64,000 bases of DNA from Baylisascaris procyonis (GCA_037389465.1 JAZARR010000184.1:558001-622000); one strand, 5' to 3'. Numbered from the stretch's first letter, positions 1 to 12,169 are shown. Numbers and translations are program-made. The notes: generated by a model from the letters alone, not told the origin.

Positions 1-1078
1 TCTCTTCTTTAATGTTTATCTATCTGTCATACGCTGATGAAGGGATGGAAGTGAACTTTCATGCAAATTCATTTAAACCACATGTGCTTTTGCAATTTTG
101 TCCATTAAATGGTTTGGCTAAAGCGAAATTCAAACAACAATAAAATAATAGTGTCTTGAATGCTTTTCTTGCGCGATCAACCGCTCGCACAAATTCTCAC
201 CTAAAAATTGTCTCAACCCACCGGTTACTATTATAAAAGAGAATTCTTTTATAAGTAGTAAGATATGTTCAAGTGTCTCAGCGACTCACACAAGAAGGAA
301 ATTCAACTGAAGGGAAATTGGGTTTATGAGGTCACTTGAGATGCGTATTATTGTCATTAAATTCCATCGGTATTGTTTGCTTGTTCGAGATCGTCTTTCT
401 TAGGAAAACACATTTATGGTATTGCCTATATCTTCCATTTTTTAATATTTGTATGATGGGTCGAAATGAGATTATAGAAATTATAGTTATAGAAATGCGC
501 CATGTTGCTAAGTTTCTTAATGAGCCTACTCGTTTGCTTCTCACTTAAATTACCTTTGCATGTCCTGTTTATTACTCTCAATTCATTATGTTTCAAAGGC
601 CTTAGGCGTATATATCTACTCATTTATGACAATAAGTTAAGTACTTCAGTAATATGTGTTGGCAAATTTGCGAATGAATTTATAAATCTCTTGAGGTATG
701 GATTTTCCTCAGAAATAAGATGAAAGTGCAGCAAAACAATGACATTCAACGGTCAAAATAAATGAATAAATGAATAAATTACTGCATAAATAAATAAATC
801 TATCAATAAAATCAACACTGAAAATGTTGAAAATCTCGCGGCAGAGATGAGTAGAGATGCATTGATGCTTTAGACCTAATGCAAATAACTATTCAAAATG
901 CAAATAGATTTTCCAGTTCAGTGCATTATCTATTCTGCTGAATTAATAGTGCCATCAACACTCCCATATTACCGCTTCGATGTGGACTTATGCAAGGTAT
1001 TCGACGATAACTTTAATTTGTTAACCGCTTTGAGCACATTCAACTCGTGTGTTTGGATTTGAAGGGCTAAGCAAATCT

Positions 1079-1127
<49 letters not shown>

Positions 1128-4100
1128 GTCAACTGTGCTCATTCCTTGACCATAGGGCTGCATTTGGCAAAGTTTCACAAAACTTCTGGTGTTCATGTTC
1201 ACCGATAAGCTGTCCTAGTATTGTCAGCATTTTCTTCTTTATTCTCCTGTCTTTCCTCCCCATCTATCATTCCTACATCTCCTTCATTTTTTCAGCTTAT
1301 GGCTATCAAAATGCTGAGATAATCCCATTGATAAACAACAAATAAAGTGCTTAGAATTCATAAATGACCGAGCAGAGTGAATCAGAATGTACGATTTCTT
1401 AAAGAATGAACCTCAGCAAACGATAGAACTACTATCGTTTGCATAAACTTTGCGACTCAATCAGTGAAATCTTACAAAGCTTGTTATGTTCATTCATATT
1501 ATATCATGAAAGAAATCCTTAATTACCGTGGAAGCTTCTTAGGAAATATGCAACACAAAAATTGCCTCGATAATCTTCTCGGCCATAATTAGCACCATTT
1601 GATTGTGAAGACAAATTATATAGCTCCCGGAAACTACAAATTACACAGAGATAGCATTGATCTCTCTAAGAGGAATCCTTCCCCCCACCCTCCCCCCCCC
1701 CAAATGAAAAAAAGGATTAATTGCATGCAAGTGCCAGTGCTATTTTCGTAGTTAACGATATTGCACTAAACTATAGTTTAAGAGGAGAATGCAAAGAATG
1801 AGGGGTGTATGTTTTGATAATTGTGATTGGTATATGTGCACAGCTGGTCGTCAACAAACAACAACCCGTTTTGATTGATTATCGAACTCAATCATCGGCA
1901 AATATCCTCCAATTGATGCATTCACTCACATACATGTACACTTACATACATCTCATCAACACAACTTTGCAAATCGAAAACTTCCACAGCTATAATAGCA
2001 TCGATTGTGTTTTCTCGTTTTTCACAATATTACATCAATTGAACAATAATTTTGCAACTTCCGGATTCTATTATCAACAAAACACATTTTCATTGAACAA
2101 ACCAGTGAATTTTCATATTTTTGTTTGTAAATTTGTAAAATTATATGTAATATATTATTTATTTCATGCAAAACTACTGCTGAGTAATAATAATAAAAGT
2201 TTTTCCTCATATAAATATTTCAGTAGGATTCAATGATTGAATTTGCATTGGATTATAGTAATGAAAGCATTTCATGGAATGAAATAAACACTACTTCTCA
2301 ATAGAGTGAAATTAAGTACGGTCAGATTATAGAGCTTCACTATGATAATTCCAGTGACAGTTGAATGAAAAAGAACAAGATTCATCCGGTCGAAATTTAT
2401 GGTCATTCCCTATAGGTTTGAGAAATCACTAATAGTAAAGGCATTCAAAGGGACAGATTTGTTATAACGTTGCAAAATTAAACAAGCTATCTTCATCAAG
2501 AGCATTTTGTATTCATCCTTCAGCTTTGCTCTCAATAATAAGTCTTCTTTTCTTTCAAAATTTCAACTTTTCAATAGTAGAATCATCGCTTGGATCACTA
2601 GCGTTAATACCTTCCTACTCCTGTCTTCCTGCTTCCCCCATCCGCCAACCCAACCCAATCCCCCAAACTCAGCTCTCCGCCCATCCTCCTCTCTCCTTGT
2701 CCCATATTGAAAATAGTAAATGTAACAATGAGAGCCGTATTGACGTGTTTATAGAGGTGATTTCCCAATCAGTCAAGCAAACTTGAAAATTTGAAAATTT
2801 TTGCAAAACAAGCAATAACGCTATATATTCACAGTAATCAATATTTCTAAAAATACTCAACAATGAAACAACCCTTGACTGCATTTCACTTTTCATCACT
2901 ATAATGTAATGAGTGATACTACTCTTATTTCTCTTCAAAAATCCACTATATATATATCGATTAGAATAACATTGCAAAAACTTAATTTTCTTCAGCCAAC
3001 ATATTTGTTTCCATTTGCATTTTTGTTTTTTTTTTATTTCTGAAATTATACATCTGAGCATTGCTGCGAGAAGTGTCTCGTTAGATAACCCAACTGGTGC
3101 ATCATTAAAACATTTATAAATAATGCGCTTTATTTTTATACTGCATAATTATTTCAAGCAAATCAATAAAATTTAACATAAAAATGGTTTATTAATTAAT
3201 TTATATTTAGAAAATAATGAAAGACAGCGATCAATACACTAACGCCTGTTACATGAAGAGTATAGAATGATCGTAGAATGAATTGAAACAACAATTTTGG
3301 CAAGTTTTGGCAACAAATAATTACAGCTTAAAATTCTTAAAAAAGTCATTTGAAGGGAATATTTATTGGTAGTTGCTTCCGATACCGGTTTATGAGTCTA
3401 GAAAAAAAAAATTAAGCAGGAATAGAGTGATTCTAGGCAGAACAACGAAAAGCCTATTAAGCATTGATGGTCTATTATTGGAATCAAAGCTTCTTAGAAG
3501 GTCCTCATATACCCAGCCATATTTACGGAGCGTTGGTAGATAACAAGACCTTTACTTAACGCATCGAAAGTGTGTTAGATTTACTGGCATGCAATTGAAG
3601 AGTATAGTTCGACCCCCAACAAATTTTGCAAGGGTTGAGCGAGGCGTCGCACAAGTCCTTAAATTCCCTGTTCCGTGATTAAGATATGGGAATTCGTATT
3701 GCGAATTTCGGCCCCGGAATCCATAAATGGGATGCTCTTTTGGAAAATTGGCCTTTATTTAAAGACCTTTTCACGTGCATGAAATCTCTAGATATTACAA
3801 ATGGCGAGTATAACAACAACTTTTTTAGTTGCCAAATGCATAAATGTAGCATCGATAAAAGTCTGCATTATAAAAGAGCAAAGCTCAAATATTTAATGCC
3901 CCCTTTCGACATGGTCTTGCTGTGATATTCTCTTTCTGAAAATAAGCAGCATATGAATTCGTTGAAAAATGCTAATATTTAAATATTTCACTAAAATTTG
4001 AGCAAATTCACATCTGCCTGCAATGAAAGGTGGTGAAAACAATCCTTCCCCTCCCCCCTCCACGTAAATGTTGTAGTTACAAAAACCATTTGTTTGGCCT

Positions 4101-5476
4101 TTATTATAAGTTTTATTATTTATTAAGCAGGTGTCGAATAAACCTTGTGGGTGTCCGCGACGCTCTTTCAAACGAAAAACAATGACAAAATGATTAAATA
4201 AGCGCAATAAACAATAAAAAAAAAACTGTACACACGGAAGACGTCGATTATTATTAAAAAAATTCATTGAAATGGTTTGTCAAATAGAACATTCCAAAAT
4301 TATTTAGGAGGATTATAGCCTCAGAAATTGCATTTAATTCTATAGGAAGGTTCACAAGCATTGTCCATGTGAGGATTTCTCGAGCTATGGAATCAATTTC
4401 TATGCAGCTAACGTGGAACAACACTTATGAGAATCAATTCACAAGAAGGATTGACATAAAATTAATGCAAAAAATTATTTTTTCAAAAATTCTTTAGCAC
4501 ATCACTATCGATAAGAATGAATCAATCCTCGTACGAACGAAATAAAAGAAAAATGAACAATGAAATAGCAGAATTACTTTCAAAATACGAAAAAAATTTT
4601 AACATTCTTTTCGAATGATAAAATAGGATAAATTAATTGACTGCGCTTAGGATTTTAGAGAAAAAAAAAAGAAGTATACAATTGAAAAATTAAACTCGAA
4701 TCATCTGGTGCTCTTGATGTGAAAATTTAAGCACTAAGCAATTTTCATCTATGTTTTGAAATGCCCGTAATATTTGCAAATCAATTCTCGTCCTCGCATC
4801 GACCAATACTGTTCGTTTGGAAAACAGTTTATACTTTTTCATGAGTTGTGTTTACTTGAAAAAAGTGAGTAGAGATTCCTCTTTTCCCTTTTCTATTCAC
4901 CTCGTTAGTACAAAAAAAGAACTATACGATGAATATTTGGCACAACTATACAACTATCAACTGCAATCATGGTATAGACATAGAACTGCGCATTTTATAT
5001 TACGATGAGGGGCCATGCGCCGTACATTGTAGGAGTGACAATTTTTACAGATGAGAGGCGAGGAGAAATTTCATAAAACTTCCGGTCAAGACGTTTGTCC
5101 ACTTTCATTTATAGTATTGGTCAAATAGATCGTTGCAAGACAATTTTTCGACTGTGTATATGAACCTTGAAATCGGGCACATAACGCATTTCATTTGCAC
5201 AATGTTCGACCGTTTTTTTCAAATGCCTTCAAGCCATAGCGAGGTCAAGGGTTAAAATTTGTTTTTCCGCATACGGGAAGAGCAAATTGATAGAATAATG
5301 AGACAATGATAGTAAGGGCGAAAGGAAAGGAAGTAATACAACGCCATCCATACCTCGCTTCCCACCAAATCAGAATTTCATTTTTCAATGCGACGTTTAC
5401 TGTGTAAAAGAGTAATAACTACTGTAGGTTTTAAATACACGAGTTCTTAACATACACTGCAATATGCAGTAGTAAT
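1..5476. other. Gene-poor 5' flank, nothing assigned
   Basis: No exon could be supported here. The stretch holds short A-rich repeats near 768-803, a TA microsatellite at 1084-1124, C runs at 1679-1701 and 2636-2670, and T- or A-rich low-complexity DNA. Around 3420-3925 the plus strand has successive coding-like frames interrupted by stops (one ending at 3557, another reopening to 3670, then one at 3686-3925). They have no splice signals and no recognisable motif, so this may be decayed coding sequence or chance. The stretch may contain the 3' UTR of the TOX-like gene (minus strand, below 5477), but I see no clear AATAAA for it. Confidence 0.5.
1084..1124. repeat. (TA)n microsatellite
   Basis: About twenty uninterrupted TA dinucleotides are visible directly. 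They are embedded in ordinary A+T-rich DNA with no gene nearby. Confidence 0.95.
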
Positions 5477-5569
5477 CTAGACAAAATTGGTGGCCGTTGT
5501 CAACGAGGGCATCACCGAACATCGTGCACCATTCCATCCATTGTTCACGTAGTCGTTTCTTCCGCCCAT
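5477..5569 (-). CDS. TOX-like HMG-box gene, putative last coding exon
   Basis: On the minus strand a good acceptor (TTCTGTTCAG) is followed in phase 0 by 30 codons and TAG. The phase matches the phase-0 donor of the preceding exon at 6028. The peptide is Gly/Asn-rich (MGGRNDYVNNGWNG at the start) and has no recognisable domain, as is usual for the poorly conserved tails of TOX-family proteins. An alternative acceptor at 5631-5632 would open another frame to 5397 starting CRTPP, vaguely like the GCxNPP motif near the C-terminus of TOX proteins. A third option is that the preceding exon simply runs to its own TAA. Gene membership is therefore inferred from splice phase, not homology. Confidence 0.4.
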   Translation of the reverse strand: MGGRNDYVNNGWNGARCSVMPSLTTATNFV

Positions 5570-6027
5570 CTGAACAGAATATTTTTTGAGTATGTTTGGG
5601 CTCAAGCGGCAACAATGGCGGAGTGCGGCACTAAGAAATCCCAAAATTCGAACTTCATGACCCACTTTCCAATCTCACTCTTTGATGCCATTTCTTTCCC
5701 CTTCCTTCCTCCTCCCTCTCGCTCCACATGTTCCTGTTTATGAATGGGAATTTTTCTCTAAGATGGAAAATGAGCAAAAATATCGAATTAGTGCTTCAGT
5801 ATTGTTGTAAACTGCAATTACGGAGTACCAATAAACATTTTCGTCCCAGCTCTAACCCATTCTCTCAGTCCTTTCCTGTAATGGGAAGTACCGCCGTCCT
5901 AGTTCCAATCGACTAAAAAAAGCTGCTTGATATAAATCGATATATGCAAGAGGTGCTTATTAACAGTACGAGTCTTAAAGCAGGAAATAACATAAAAAAG
6001 AATAATAAGAATCTTTTATAGACTAAC

Positions 6028-6189
6028 CGTGAGTGTGGTGGTTGCGGTAAGAGCTCGCTTAGCTGGGGGTAATGCAATGAGACTCGCCAATGACATTTCG
6101 CCGATCTGTGCACTCGTTGAATGTGCCTCACATGCATGGCTCCCTTTATTATCGTTCCTTATTTCCGGATAAGCGCAACCACTGTTGTC
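6028..6189 (-). CDS. TOX-like HMG-box gene, ex-HMG C-terminal exon
   Basis: The acceptor CACTTTTAG is followed by 54 codons in phase 0 and a donor G|GTTAGT in phase 0. Entry phase agrees exactly with the end of the HMG-box exon at 6727. The encoded stretch begins DNSGCAYPEI and continues into a Ser/Ala/Leu/Thr-rich segment, compatible with the low-complexity region that follows the HMG box in TOX proteins. If the donor is not used, the frame ends three codons later at TAA, giving a shorter protein. No independent domain is visible, so assignment rests on position, strand and phase. Confidence 0.5.
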
Positions 6190-6726
6190 CTAAAAGTGCA
6201 TTCGACATAATCACTCATTGGGGCATATTGCTGTTGTGTCCACGTATTTGTAAACTTCTATTAGCAAATAAAAACCAGCATTTCCACTTGAACAATTCAA
6301 CTAGCAAACTTAAAGACTTCAAAGAATAAGGATGAACGGAGAGATTCCTTTCATAGGTTTGTTCCACACCTAGGCATCGAAAAATCATGCTCAATATTAC
6401 TCGAAAATTTCGCCGATCGATTATAAATTTTCATATCAGATGCTTTAAGAAATCCACACATCAATTATTCATAATTCGATATAACAAAACGTTTCATATT
6501 TTATTAAAAAATTAGAAAAAATTGATCGTCAATAAAAGTAAGTTTTTACAAACAAAATTAAATCAATTCTGTTCTGAGAAACACTTTTAAATGTGTTTAC
6601 ATCGATGAAAAATAATAATATTTGTGAAAAAATTACTTAATGAACAATGAAAAGTTAAAGTATTTTAAAATTGGATTGTTCCATCAATCAGTATAAATAA
6701 TCGAATAATGGAGCAATAATAAATAC

Positions 6727-6807
6727 CTGTGATATTTGACTTGCACGATAGGCGGCCAATCGTTTCAAATAGTCCCGTTTAGCGGATTCAGTTTTCTGCT
6801 TGTAAGA
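6727..6807 (-). CDS. TOX-like HMG-box gene, exon for HMG helix 3
   Basis: This exon encodes the third helix of the HMG box, which stacks against the N-terminal strand and helps shape the L-fold that binds the DNA minor groove. The acceptor TCGTTGCAG is followed by exactly 27 codons (SYKQKTESAKRDYLKRL, then AAYRASQISQ) and the donor ACAG|GTATTT. The segment matches the TOX-family helix (YKKKTEAAKKEYLK, then LAAYRAS) closely, including the diagnostic AAYRAS ending. The exon begins at the Y-K boundary in phase 0. Upstream in the same frame, at 6847-6861, the codons read EEQQA, resembling the expected EEQKQ linker. No canonical donor or acceptor joins it, so the link to the previous exon is unresolved. 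Confidence 0.9.
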
Positions 6808-8198
6808 CTGCAACGAAACTATATAAGGTTTATTTTGGCAATAAATTGCTTGCTGCTCTTCGTTTTATTAATCCCAAATGAGTGATTCAGTAGCTCTATA
6901 AGCATGCTGTGCATTTAGAAAATATCATTCAAAAACAAGAGAGGAAAATCATCATAACAATATGAGGCATGAGTTTTTAATGTGTTTATTCAGTGAACGC
7001 GTAATGGGGATAGATGCATGCAACTGATTCCTAAATTATAGTTGATAACTAAAAATTTATATTAATTTAAAAAATTTGGCAACTTTCCAAACAAAACCAT
7101 TACTAACAACATTTGAAAAATAATGAGGACTTTCAATATGAACCGTGTGGAGAGAATGTGCTTAAGAGAGAAGAGAATAGTGCACCGGAAAGAAGATAAT
7201 AAAGAGAAAGAAAAACTTTGGTTGCGCTCAATAAAGAGAGAGGAAGAGTCCATTGGATGGAAGATATTAAATAACAAATGAATCGTGTCGTCTAAATAGC
7301 AAAGGATTTTGCTCATTTTCTAAGCAGCATTATTCAAAAATCTAATTATCTAAATTAGGTGTGATGTCGAATCATGCACACTTCACAGAAGGAAAAAAAG
7401 GAAACGAGAAAGCCACTTTAAATTAGCATTTTCGAGTGTAAAGAGGAGGGGAGAGAAGGCAGAGAGTGCAAACTTTGAGAGTGGTTGAATGGTTGAAACC
7501 CAAAACTAATTCCTGCAAAGTAAAAAAAATTTCAATTCAGCAATTATATTTTATCTAGCGATCGCATCTCTTATTCTCTGGTCATTGCGCAATACAACTT
7601 TTCGCAATGCGGAATTTATAATGAGAGTGCTCCATTCCTTCGAAGTGAGAAAATGATCGGCTTTCATTCTATGAGCCTAACCATCATAAGAAATAAAATC
7701 AAGCGTTGTCTTTTATGTCTCCAAATTTGGAAGGGAGATTTCTCTATATTCACGAAGTGTTTTATATGCAAAAGACATCCATTCAATATTTCACTATACT
7801 TTCAATAATTTTGACCAATATTTGTGCATCACATTATCTGTATGAGCAAAGTTACCAATATGAGGAGTGAAGTTAAAAATTTAATTTATCCTGTTAGTCC
7901 CTTTTGATTTATTTTCTTGAAAACTGCACGAAGATGAGGTTTATCATTTATAGCTTCCCAGCTCAGGCAATTGTACTCTCACAGTTACGAGTTCGGTCGG
8001 GGAGAGGAGATAGAAGAGGAAGGGGGTGTCACAACCAAATGAAACGGGGCAACTGTATATTGGTGTAGTATGTCTTGTCCGCCAAATACACTCGTTATGA
8101 CGAGGAATATGGAATGATCCAAATAAGTAATTTCATTCCAGGTTCCGGGGATCTGTTAAGACCTGGTGAAAAAAAAGAACGAACATTTTTAGCGCCAC

Positions 8199-8320
8199 CG
8201 TCAAGTGCATCCCACATAGAAGCGACAATTTTGGAGACCTCACCAAACGTTGCATTTGGAGTGCGGCCCTTGATGGCTGCTTGTGTATCGCGAAAGAAGA
8301 GAGCATAAGCGGAGACAGGC
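8199..8320 (-). CDS. TOX-like HMG-box gene, exon for HMG helices 1-2
   Basis: This exon encodes the N-terminal two thirds of an HMG box of the TOX subfamily (thymocyte selection-associated HMG-box proteins, nuclear DNA-bending regulators). The acceptor GATTTTGCAG is followed by one base that completes a lysine codon, then [18 protein letters not shown], then [18 protein letters not shown]. These strings are close to identical to the TOX consensus and differ from SOX, TCF and HMGB boxes, so the subfamily call is strong. The donor is placed at GACG|GTGGCG (phase 1), which is weak. Reading on gives a non-HMG sequence, so the exon must end near here. The next recognised exon starts in phase 0, so a micro-exon or non-canonical splice carrying about five linker residues is missing from this model. 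Confidence 0.92.
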
Positions 8321-8516
8321 CTGCAAAATCGATGAACAAAATGATTTACGAGTGACGTTCCTCACATTCATCTTCCCTCGAAACGTACTAACCGGAAACT
8401 ACTCTTATTACCCACTCTTACTGAAGCCTATACACACATTGTAGCCCTCCTTCTTACTTCTATTAGTTTTCGGATCCCAAAAACAATGCAACTACCTCTA
8501 CCATGACGTCACTTAC

Positions 8517-8636
8517 CTACATACTGCGGAGCCAACAGTTATCTCCATCTCTTCCTCCCGGTGATGAGAGCTTTGATACATTAAAATGATATCTGTATTA
8601 CTGCCGTCAACTTCAAAATTGCCATTTTCTGATGAG
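8517..8636 (-). CDS. Possible alternative or cassette exon of the TOX-like gene
   Basis: On the minus strand a frame open from about 8665 ends at a consensus donor TAG|GTAAGT (donor at 8515-8516). It includes an in-frame ATG at 8579-8581. The peptide is acidic and polar (SSENGNFEVDGSNTD, then HHREEEMEITVGS). It leaves two bases, exactly what the acceptor at 8321 needs, and a possible acceptor (GTTAAG) at 8637 takes one base, fitting the exon ending at 9131. Inclusion between those two exons would split the HMG box, so it would have to be an alternative first exon or a box-disrupting cassette. Only splice strength and phase support it. Confidence 0.3.
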
Positions 8637-8762
8637 CTTAACAGCACGAACCAATGGATATATCACTGCTCCGATGCAAAAGAACATTTGTGCATATCAG
8701 CTCATTGTCTTTACTCATTTTACTAGGGAAGCTGATTTGATTGACGTACGAGATTTGAATTT

Positions 8763-8906
8763 ATGAAATTAATAGATGAAAGAGACCTCAGTGAAATGAA
8801 GGGAATTATTAGAGAATTAAACGAATTGGCAATAAACACAAGGCTCAGCCATGAGAATATCGTTGCCATAGTTGGACAATTTGTCTTACTCCTCTTTACC
8901 AAGTAA
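8763..8906 (+). CDS. Kinase N-lobe-like open frame (candidate exon or relic)
   Basis: A plus-strand frame inside the first intron of the TOX-like gene reads MKLIDERDLSEMKG, then RELNELAINTRLSHENIV, then AIVGQF. This looks like the segment of a protein kinase N-lobe from the lysine strand (VAxK) through helix C to the HxNIV motif before strand 4. No glycine loop, HRD or DFG motif is found nearby, and the sequence does not continue into a kinase-like strand 5. A plausible donor (CAA|GTAATG) lies at 8903-8904 just before the stop. It may be a chance frame, a relic, or one exon of a nested gene. The resemblance is to a short pattern only. Confidence 0.25.
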   Translation: MKLIDERDLSEMKGIIRELNELAINTRLSHENIVAIVGQFVLLLFTK

Positions 8907-9130
8907 TGTTTGTTGCAATTCGATGAGTTCATTTCTCTTTGCAATTTTCATATTTTTTTAGCGAATAACGACATTTACAACAATGATACTAATATTACAA
9001 AAGGAATGAAATGACTTTGAAAAAACAACGAATGAATCTAAATATAGCATAAGGTTTTTATGAGTGTGATATTTACCGCACAAACAACACCAGAGAGATG
9101 AAATTCAATTTTGCAAGAGCAAACGCTCAC

Positions 9131-9402
9131 TTTTGCGGTTCATTAGGATCCTTCTTTGGCTTTCGCTTCCGAACCGTTTTACCGCCACATTTCGGTCGCC
9201 CATCATTTCTTTCCAGTTTCGAATCACTTCTTGCAGTACCACCAGCCCAACAAGCGTTTGATTCTCCAGCACTATAGGAGCAGCTGGTTGGAAACAGTGA
9301 AGGCTCAATATTATTGAGATCAAGATATTCGCTTTGATCGATTCCGTAAACAGCAAAATCTGCATATTTATCCGCATGTGAAAGGAACGGTGCATGAAAC
9401 AT
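9131..9402 (-). CDS. TOX-like HMG-box gene, first coding exon
   Basis: This is the N-terminal region of the TOX-like protein. From ATG at 9402 it reads 90 codons plus two bases to the donor AA|GTGAGC. It ends KRKPKKDPNEPQ, the hallmark basic nuclear-localisation stretch and DPNEPQKP entry of TOX HMG boxes; the missing K and P are completed by the next exon in exact phase. The first 75 residues are acidic-hydroxylated and not recognisable. The start is chosen because an in-frame TAG lies just upstream and a strong acceptor (AATTTCAG) lies 45 bases 5' of the ATG, fitting trans-splicing directly upstream of the start codon. The whole model gives about 242 residues plus a short unplaced linker. 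Vertebrate TOX proteins exceed about 480 residues, so this is a short version or further exons are missed. Confidence 0.85.
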
Positions 9403-9447
9403 CTTTGCACGCTAGACTTCTATTGCACAATACCGACTTTATGATCC

Positions 9448-9457
9448 CTGAAATTAA
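9448..9457 (-). promoter_or_regulatory. Probable trans-splice acceptor of the TOX-like gene
   Basis: The minus strand reads TTAATTTCAG with the splice point after 9448, followed by 45 untranslated bases and the ATG at 9402. The leader has in-frame stops, so this is a 5' UTR acceptor rather than an internal coding junction. Spliced-leader addition is inferred from position; an ordinary 5' UTR intron is equally possible. Confidence 0.45.
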
Positions 9458-9469
9458 GTCATTATGACC

Positions 9470-9770
9470 ATTTTCGACGGTGATCATGCCGCTTTTGAAT
9501 ATTCCAAAATAACGTACATCTCATGTTATAGGCTCTTCCAAATCTGCACGTATAAAACATGCTAGTAGCAATATCGTGCCTGTATGTGTATGCGCATGCA
9601 TCTGTTTGCCCGTGTATCTGTTCGGTAATTTCAACCCGGAAACCACTGAAACCATAGCTGCGAAATTTCACACATATAATATACACCAAACGGCTAGTTA
9701 AACGTATCTAAAAATTTGCACGCATTTCGCGAACAAACCGATCATCATTTTATATCAGTTCGAACACGAA
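9470..9770 (-). repeat. Dispersed repeat, degenerate copy
   Basis: In the minus orientation this contains a GTTGAAATTACCGAACAGA-type block followed by CAGATGCATGCGCATACAC. This parallels the plus-strand block at 16990-17045 (AGTTGAAACTTTTGGACAAA followed by CAACAGACACATGAACG). Similarity is short and degenerate and was judged by eye. Confidence 0.4.
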
Positions 9771-11689
9771 AAAAAAAGAATTTCTTATCGGAAGTTTGTG
9801 TCAGCTATTGGATGAGTTCAATATCAATGCATTACTGTGCAGACTTTATTATTTATTGTCAGTTCATGAAATTAATTAGTTTGATAAATGGAATAGTAAA
9901 GGTGCATCGTGCAATTGTTGTTTTTTTATGTACTACTTATTAAAAAACCTGTTAAGACAGCACTAATTTATGCAGATGAGAGAGTTTACCTTCCAGGTAT
10001 TTGCACTATTTGTTGACAGTATTTCACTTTCTGATGATTATATTATTAGTTGATTTATTACCATTTTAATTCAATTATTTTATTTGCAATATTTTGTGCA
10101 TAAAGCATAAACAAACGTTGTAGTGTGCAAAAGATGAACAATTGTATATAAAAAAGGTGAGAAAGGCGTAAAATTCGAGATAAAGTTCAATTTGTTTGCA
10201 TGATGCACAATTCATTATTTCATGTGATTCATCTTCTTGCGCGGGATAGCGAGGAAATATCTAGAAAAAAATTCTGAGAAGAGGGGGGGGGGGGAAGACG
10301 AAGAGTACAGATGAAGAGAAGCAGGCTGACATCGAGTTCTAATTTCTTTTCATTTCTTTTCTGGCTATATACAGTAATTTCTCTCCAGATACTCTCAAAA
10401 AATTCTATGAGGACCGAGCGGTTGCCTCCTTCACGCTATTGCCCATTCTGCATAACCACTGCTTAATAGTAACCTAAGAGAATCATAACTTCAAGAAGCA
10501 TGAGTTATAACTGGGACGACATAGCAGCAATTCCATCGTGAAACGAACAAAATCATTCGTATCAATCCAAGAGAAAGCATTAACTTCCAAGCGTTTCTAT
10601 GCAACCTTCTCCCAGTCATAGCTGCGTACAAACTTCAGAATCTTATAGGCTGGCTAATATCACTAGGCTATCAGGTTTTTTGACTGAATTGAATTCAGTG
10701 CAAGAAAGCATTAAACGATATTTTTGTTGAAAATCACATACATATTCTTCCGGCTTTAAACGATAAATAATAGAGAAATAATAAATGAAACGAAAAGCGA
10801 AGTAAATCAGGGGTGGCCAAGATGATGATATGAACTAAGCTATGCTGCAGTTCTGCCGGTCGCATCGACCGGATGCACTGGCATTCAAAAAATAATGAAG
10901 CGACAATGCCTGTTGATGCGCTCTTTAAAAACGATCAGATAACTGCATAAACGCTCTAATAAAAGATGGATGTGTCTCTGCGCTCGACCGGTTGCAGAAT
11001 TTGTAAATTTCTTCGCACCTCTAAATGCTTATAACTCAATCAAAAATGAGCGAACTGAACCGAAAAAACGAAGTTTATGTTGCACTCACTAAGTACAAAC
11101 ATCGTCACTCAGTGAATTTGTGGCTTTCAAGTTGAAACGACGTCATGACAGACAAAATCACATAGGCATATAATTTACCTTTTACAAGCATGTTCGCCTC
11201 GTAACACGGTTTTTGCAGAAACTCTATATAAACGCATAAATATGCTGAACGATTGGGAAGTTTTTCGACGTAGCATAATTTTTCGACTTTTATAAACAAG
11301 CAGTTTATCGACCAAAATATCTTGACTATAATACTATGCGAAACTAAAGCATACTTCATTGGCAGTGGAAAATAAGGAACAATATCAGACAGAAGGTGAG
11401 GATTCCTATGATCAGAGTTCCCTCTTTTCTCCACCCCGTCCCCCATTTTTCTCTTGCAGAAGGGATGGGAGGACTCAACTTTATTTTATCTTCGGAGTTT
11501 CTGACTTTTATAAACCTTAAAATGAGGCAAATATCTTTACTCAATCCATTATTTCTATTAATTCTTTTTTCAATAAAAATCTTCAAATTCCCCTTATAAG
11601 AAAAGAAGCCCCCGTGCACCATGGTCAATTAGTTTCATAGATCAGAGATGTGCTCATGATAATACCTGACAAATAGTAATACAGATACA

Positions 11690-11752
11690 CATAATAATTG
11701 TAGTAATAATAACAATAATAATAGTGATAAGAATAATAATAAATGATAAATA
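11690..11752. repeat. Degenerate (AAT)n repeat
   Basis: Interrupted AAT/ATA trinucleotides dominate this stretch. It is simple sequence with no coding potential. Confidence 0.85.
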
Positions 11753-12110
11753 AGTAAAAAAGAATATTAGTGGATGAGAAAGATAATAGAGTCGAGGGGA
11801 TTAAATGAGGGCTGCAAGATGGACAAGAAGGGGTGAGTATGAGGGCAAAGAGTGAAAATTTGTCGATTTAGGCAGAAGCAAATTGGTCGGAACAAGAAAG
11901 GCGTAAGCGTCGAGTATGCACCACGCAATGCGCACATCAATTTCTTCATTTTCCTTCGCACTTCGCTATTAATAAAACGCTCATAACGTTTCGTTGTGCA
12001 ATCATGCATGCCAATATATCGATAAGCAACATCACCAATTGCATTTCAAAGAGACATGAGCAAAGACGATTTATTCCTTTTCTTTTTCGACATTTAATAA
12101 TTTACATATT

Positions 12111-12169
12111 AAAAAAGTAAATGAATAAATAGATAAATAAATAAATAGGTAAACAAATAAATAAATAAT
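12111..12169. repeat. Degenerate (AAAT)n repeat
   Basis: Tetranucleotide AAATA/AATAAAT units are repeated with a few interruptions. A similar shorter array occurs at 768-803. Confidence 0.85.
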
